This document shows positions 62,475-64,000 of a stretch of 64,000 nt of DNA, in pieces. The notes under the pieces are model-generated. The model was not told the origin of the DNA. It saw only the letters and a list, made by a program, of their open reading frames with translations, and did no database searches. The stretch's first letter is position 1, and each line of letters opens with the position of its first letter. The stretch is from Paenibacillus sp. (GTDB lineage Bacteria > Bacillota > Bacilli > Paenibacillales > NBRC-103111): contig JAPSLM010000002.1 in assembly GCA_031180825.1 (NCBI GenBank), positions 372,001 to 436,000 on the forward strand, written 5' to 3'. The translations under genes were made by a program, and so were the position numbers.

Positions 62475-62509
62475 TGCGAGTCGGAAATAAAATACGATGA
62501 ACCTATGCG

Positions 62510-62542
62510 AACACCGCTCTTTCTCTAAGGGCGGTGTTTGGT
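62510..62542 (+). terminator. Terminator of the symporter gene
   Basis: AACACCGC pairs with GCGGTGTT (8 bp) around a 13-base loop, followed by TGGTTCGTTTT. Confidence 0.65.
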
Positions 62543-62616
62543 TCGTTTTCCGGGATTAGCGGGCGGCATATGGTAAAATAGGGCTAACTCTGTTTTTATC
62601 AAAGGGGGAGAGCCGA

Positions 62617-63495
62617 ATGGAAAGCAACGCCGTTCAAGCGAAGCTGCTGCTTCGCGTACCGGAGCTGACGGCGGCGCTGCGCTTTTACGGGCAAGCGCTC
62701 GGCTGGGAGCGCCTGGAGCTGTACGCGGCGGCGGGCTATGCGCTGCTGCGTCTGCCGGGCGGCGATGCCGCGCTGCTCGCCGCGGAAGGCGCGGCGGCGG
62801 AGGCGGTCGGCCGCCTGCAAGCGCCCGGCTGCCGGGAGCTTCCGCCCGGCGGCCGGTTTTACGTGACAGCGCCGCCCGGCGAGGCGCTGGAGCGGCTGCA
62901 GCAGCGCGCCGCGGCGGCGGGCGGCCGCTGGTTGGACGAGACGGAGCCCGGCTGCTGGCGGACCGTCACGATCACGACGCCGGAGGGCTACCGCGCGGCG
63001 TACTGGCAGGAGCTGTTTCCGAGCGACGAGGAAACGCTCGCTTTGTTCGCAGCGGGGCCGGACCGGCTGGAGGCCGCGCTGGCGGAGCTTGGCGAGGCCG
63101 GGCTCGATCTGGCCCGGGCGCCCGGCACATGGAGCATCCGCGAGCAGGTGCTCCATGTGGTGGACCTTGAGCTTGCGGCGCTGCACAAGCTCAAGTTCGC
63201 TTTGGCCGGGCCGGAGCGCGGGCGCGTCTACCACGGCAACGGCTTCTCGCAGGACGCGTGGGCCGCGGGCATGCGCTACGCCTCGCGGCCGGTCCGCGCC
63301 GAGGTCGCGCTGTTTCGGCTGCTTCGCGAGCATGTGCTCAGCGTATGCGAGCATACGCCGGGAGCGCTTGCGCGCAGCGTCGTCGCCTCCGGCAGGGAGG
63401 AGACGGCCGGCCGCCTGATGAAGATGATGGCCGGACACGCGAACGTCCACATTCGCCGGATCGGCGAAATCCGGAAGCAGGACGGGGTCGATTAG
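62617..63495 (+). CDS. Fusion of a VOC/glyoxalase-like domain and a DinB-like domain
   Basis: The 292-residue product has an N-terminal ~125-residue VOC-like half (KLLLRVPELTAALRFYGQAL, WRTVTITTPEGYRAAYWQEL) and a C-terminal DinB-like four-helix half (GTWSIREQVLHVVDLELAAL, GHANVHIRRIGEI), where His residues in the two motifs form the usual DinB metal site. DinB-like proteins often act as thiol-dependent transferases. The GC content is very high. GGGGGAG lies before the ATG. The stop overlaps the convergent HAD gene's stop by three bases, without a terminator. Confidence 0.78.
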   Translation: MESNAVQAKLLLRVPELTAALRFYGQALGWERLELYAAAGYALLRLPGGDAALLAAEGAAAEAVGRLQAPGCRELPPGGRFYVTAPPGEALERLQQRAAAAGGRWLDETEPGCWRTVTITTPEGYRAAYWQELFPSDEETLALFAAGPDRLEAALAELGEAGLDLARAPGTWSIREQVLHVVDLELAALHKLKFALAGPERGRVYHGNGFSQDAWAAGMRYASRPVRAEVALFRLLREHVLSVCEHTPGALARSVVASGREETAGRLMKMMAGHANVHIRRIGEIRKQDGVD

Positions 63496-64000
63496 CCGAG
63501 ACTTTGCGCCAGCTCCATCAGATGCGCGCAGATCCGCTCGGGACGCACGCCCGTCCGGGCCATCTGCTCGTCCACATTCGAGGCGTCGGCCAGTCCGGTG
63601 AGCACAAGCGCCGTTCGGCAGCCTGCATCGGCTCCGCCGCGGATATCGGTGTTCAGATTGTCCCCGACCGCCCAAATTTCCGCAGGGGCCAGTCCCAGCT
63701 TGGCGACGGCGTAGCGCATGATGATCGGCGAGGGCTTCCCGATGACAACGGGCGGCGTTTCGCTTGCCCGTTCGATCGAGGCCGCGATGGAGCCGGCTCC
63801 GGGCGTCAGCTCGCCGTTCCACGGCAGCAGGTGATCGGGATTCGTCAGAATGTACGGGATCCCGCTGCGGATGTGGCGGACGGCCGCAAGCAGCTTGCCG
63901 TAATGGAACGCCCGGTCGATCCCTTGGACGACCGCGGCGACCGTGCCCACCGGCGCATCCTCCGCCACCGGCTCAAAGCCGCCGTCTTTCAGGGCCGCGC
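63492..64000 (-). CDS. HAD-IIA phosphatase (NagD/AraL type), 5' end outside window
   Basis: The minus-strand frame remains open to the window edge, so the N-terminal DxD motif is not visible. The part seen contains VVQGIDRAFHYGKLLAAVRH, ILTNPDHLLPW with the cap-side substrate loop, IGKPSP carrying the motif III Lys, and AVGDNLNTDIRGG as motif IV, which is typical of TIGR01457/NagD-like HAD-IIA phosphatases acting on sugar or nucleotide phosphates. The substrate is unknown. Confidence 0.85.
   Translation of the reverse strand, partial: AALKDGGFEPVAEDAPVGTVAAVVQGIDRAFHYGKLLAAVRHIRSGIPYILTNPDHLLPWNGELTPGAGSIAASIERASETPPVVIGKPSPIIMRYAVAKLGLAPAEIWAVGDNLNTDIRGGADAGCRTALVLTGLADASNVDEQMARTGVRPERICAHLMELAQSLG

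Overview
The window looks like chromosomal DNA of a GC-rich, spore-forming member of the Firmicutes, most likely Paenibacillaceae (Paenibacillus or Cohnella type). The evidence is Bacillus-like genes (pdxK, a lipoprotein PbpC-type PBP, opuAA-AB-AC with a GbsR-type regulator, HisJ, a VrrA/YqfQ-like protein), strong AGGAGG ribosome sites, and YesM/YesN-type sensor/regulator pairs with AraC output, which are abundant in paenibacilli. No rRNA, tRNA or CRISPR array was seen.

Layout. 0-3.5 kb: an RNA-repair-like operon (RlaP-type nucleotidyltransferase, HEAT-type protein, RtcB). 3.7-16.6 kb: ordinary chromosome with an amidohydrolase, a GNAT fusion protein, a TetR/hydrolase pair with a clear operator, an ANT(4')-like aminoglycoside nucleotidyltransferase, a second TetR, pdxK, glycerate kinase and PbpC. 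16.7-17.4 kb: a decayed Ser/Thr kinase gene. 17.4-21.9 kb: a strikingly AT-rich island. 21.9-25.4 kb: an IS630-type transposase fragment followed by decayed genes. 25.1-26.4 kb: a CbrC-family gene flanked by a ~0.23-0.27 kb direct repeat. 26.3-32.8 kb: solute-binding lipoprotein, sensor kinase, response regulator and GH3 hexosaminidase. 33-35.5 kb: a secreted protein of ten Ig-like repeats. 35.8-39.6 kb: glycine betaine uptake with its regulator. 39.7-40.9 kb: an ArsR-type HTH fused to a GyrB-type ATPase domain. 41.7-46.3 kb: a two-component system plus LanFEG/Bcr-type ABC transporter, with a terminator-like hairpin covering the ABC ribosome site. 46.3-64 kb: GNAT, VrrA/YqfQ-like protein, HisJ, LysR, MFS/PadR, a large secreted sugar-dehydrogenase-like protein, MarR, Lhr helicase, a DAACS symporter, a VOC-DinB fusion and a partial HAD phosphatase.

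The most interesting content is the AT-rich island. A well-formed promoter drives a 30-codon peptide gene, followed by a hairpin, then an HExxH protein resembling peptide beta-hydroxylases of RiPP clusters, an MFS exporter, a 137-residue protein, a cytosolic CapA-like metallophosphoesterase-fold protein and possibly a 39-codon ORF coupled by ATGA. The 137-residue protein repeats, about four times, the same K-L-x-x-L-x-x-R-L-x-x-x-x-P-D/N-D/N motif that makes up the middle of the small peptide. I infer an undescribed peptide-modification (RiPP-like) system acquired by transfer; its product and activity are unknown.

Second in interest are the ArsR-GyrB fusion, which lacks the catalytic Glu of GyrB and has a perfect palindrome at its own promoter, and the attenuator-like hairpin ahead of the antimicrobial-peptide-resistance-type ABC transporter.
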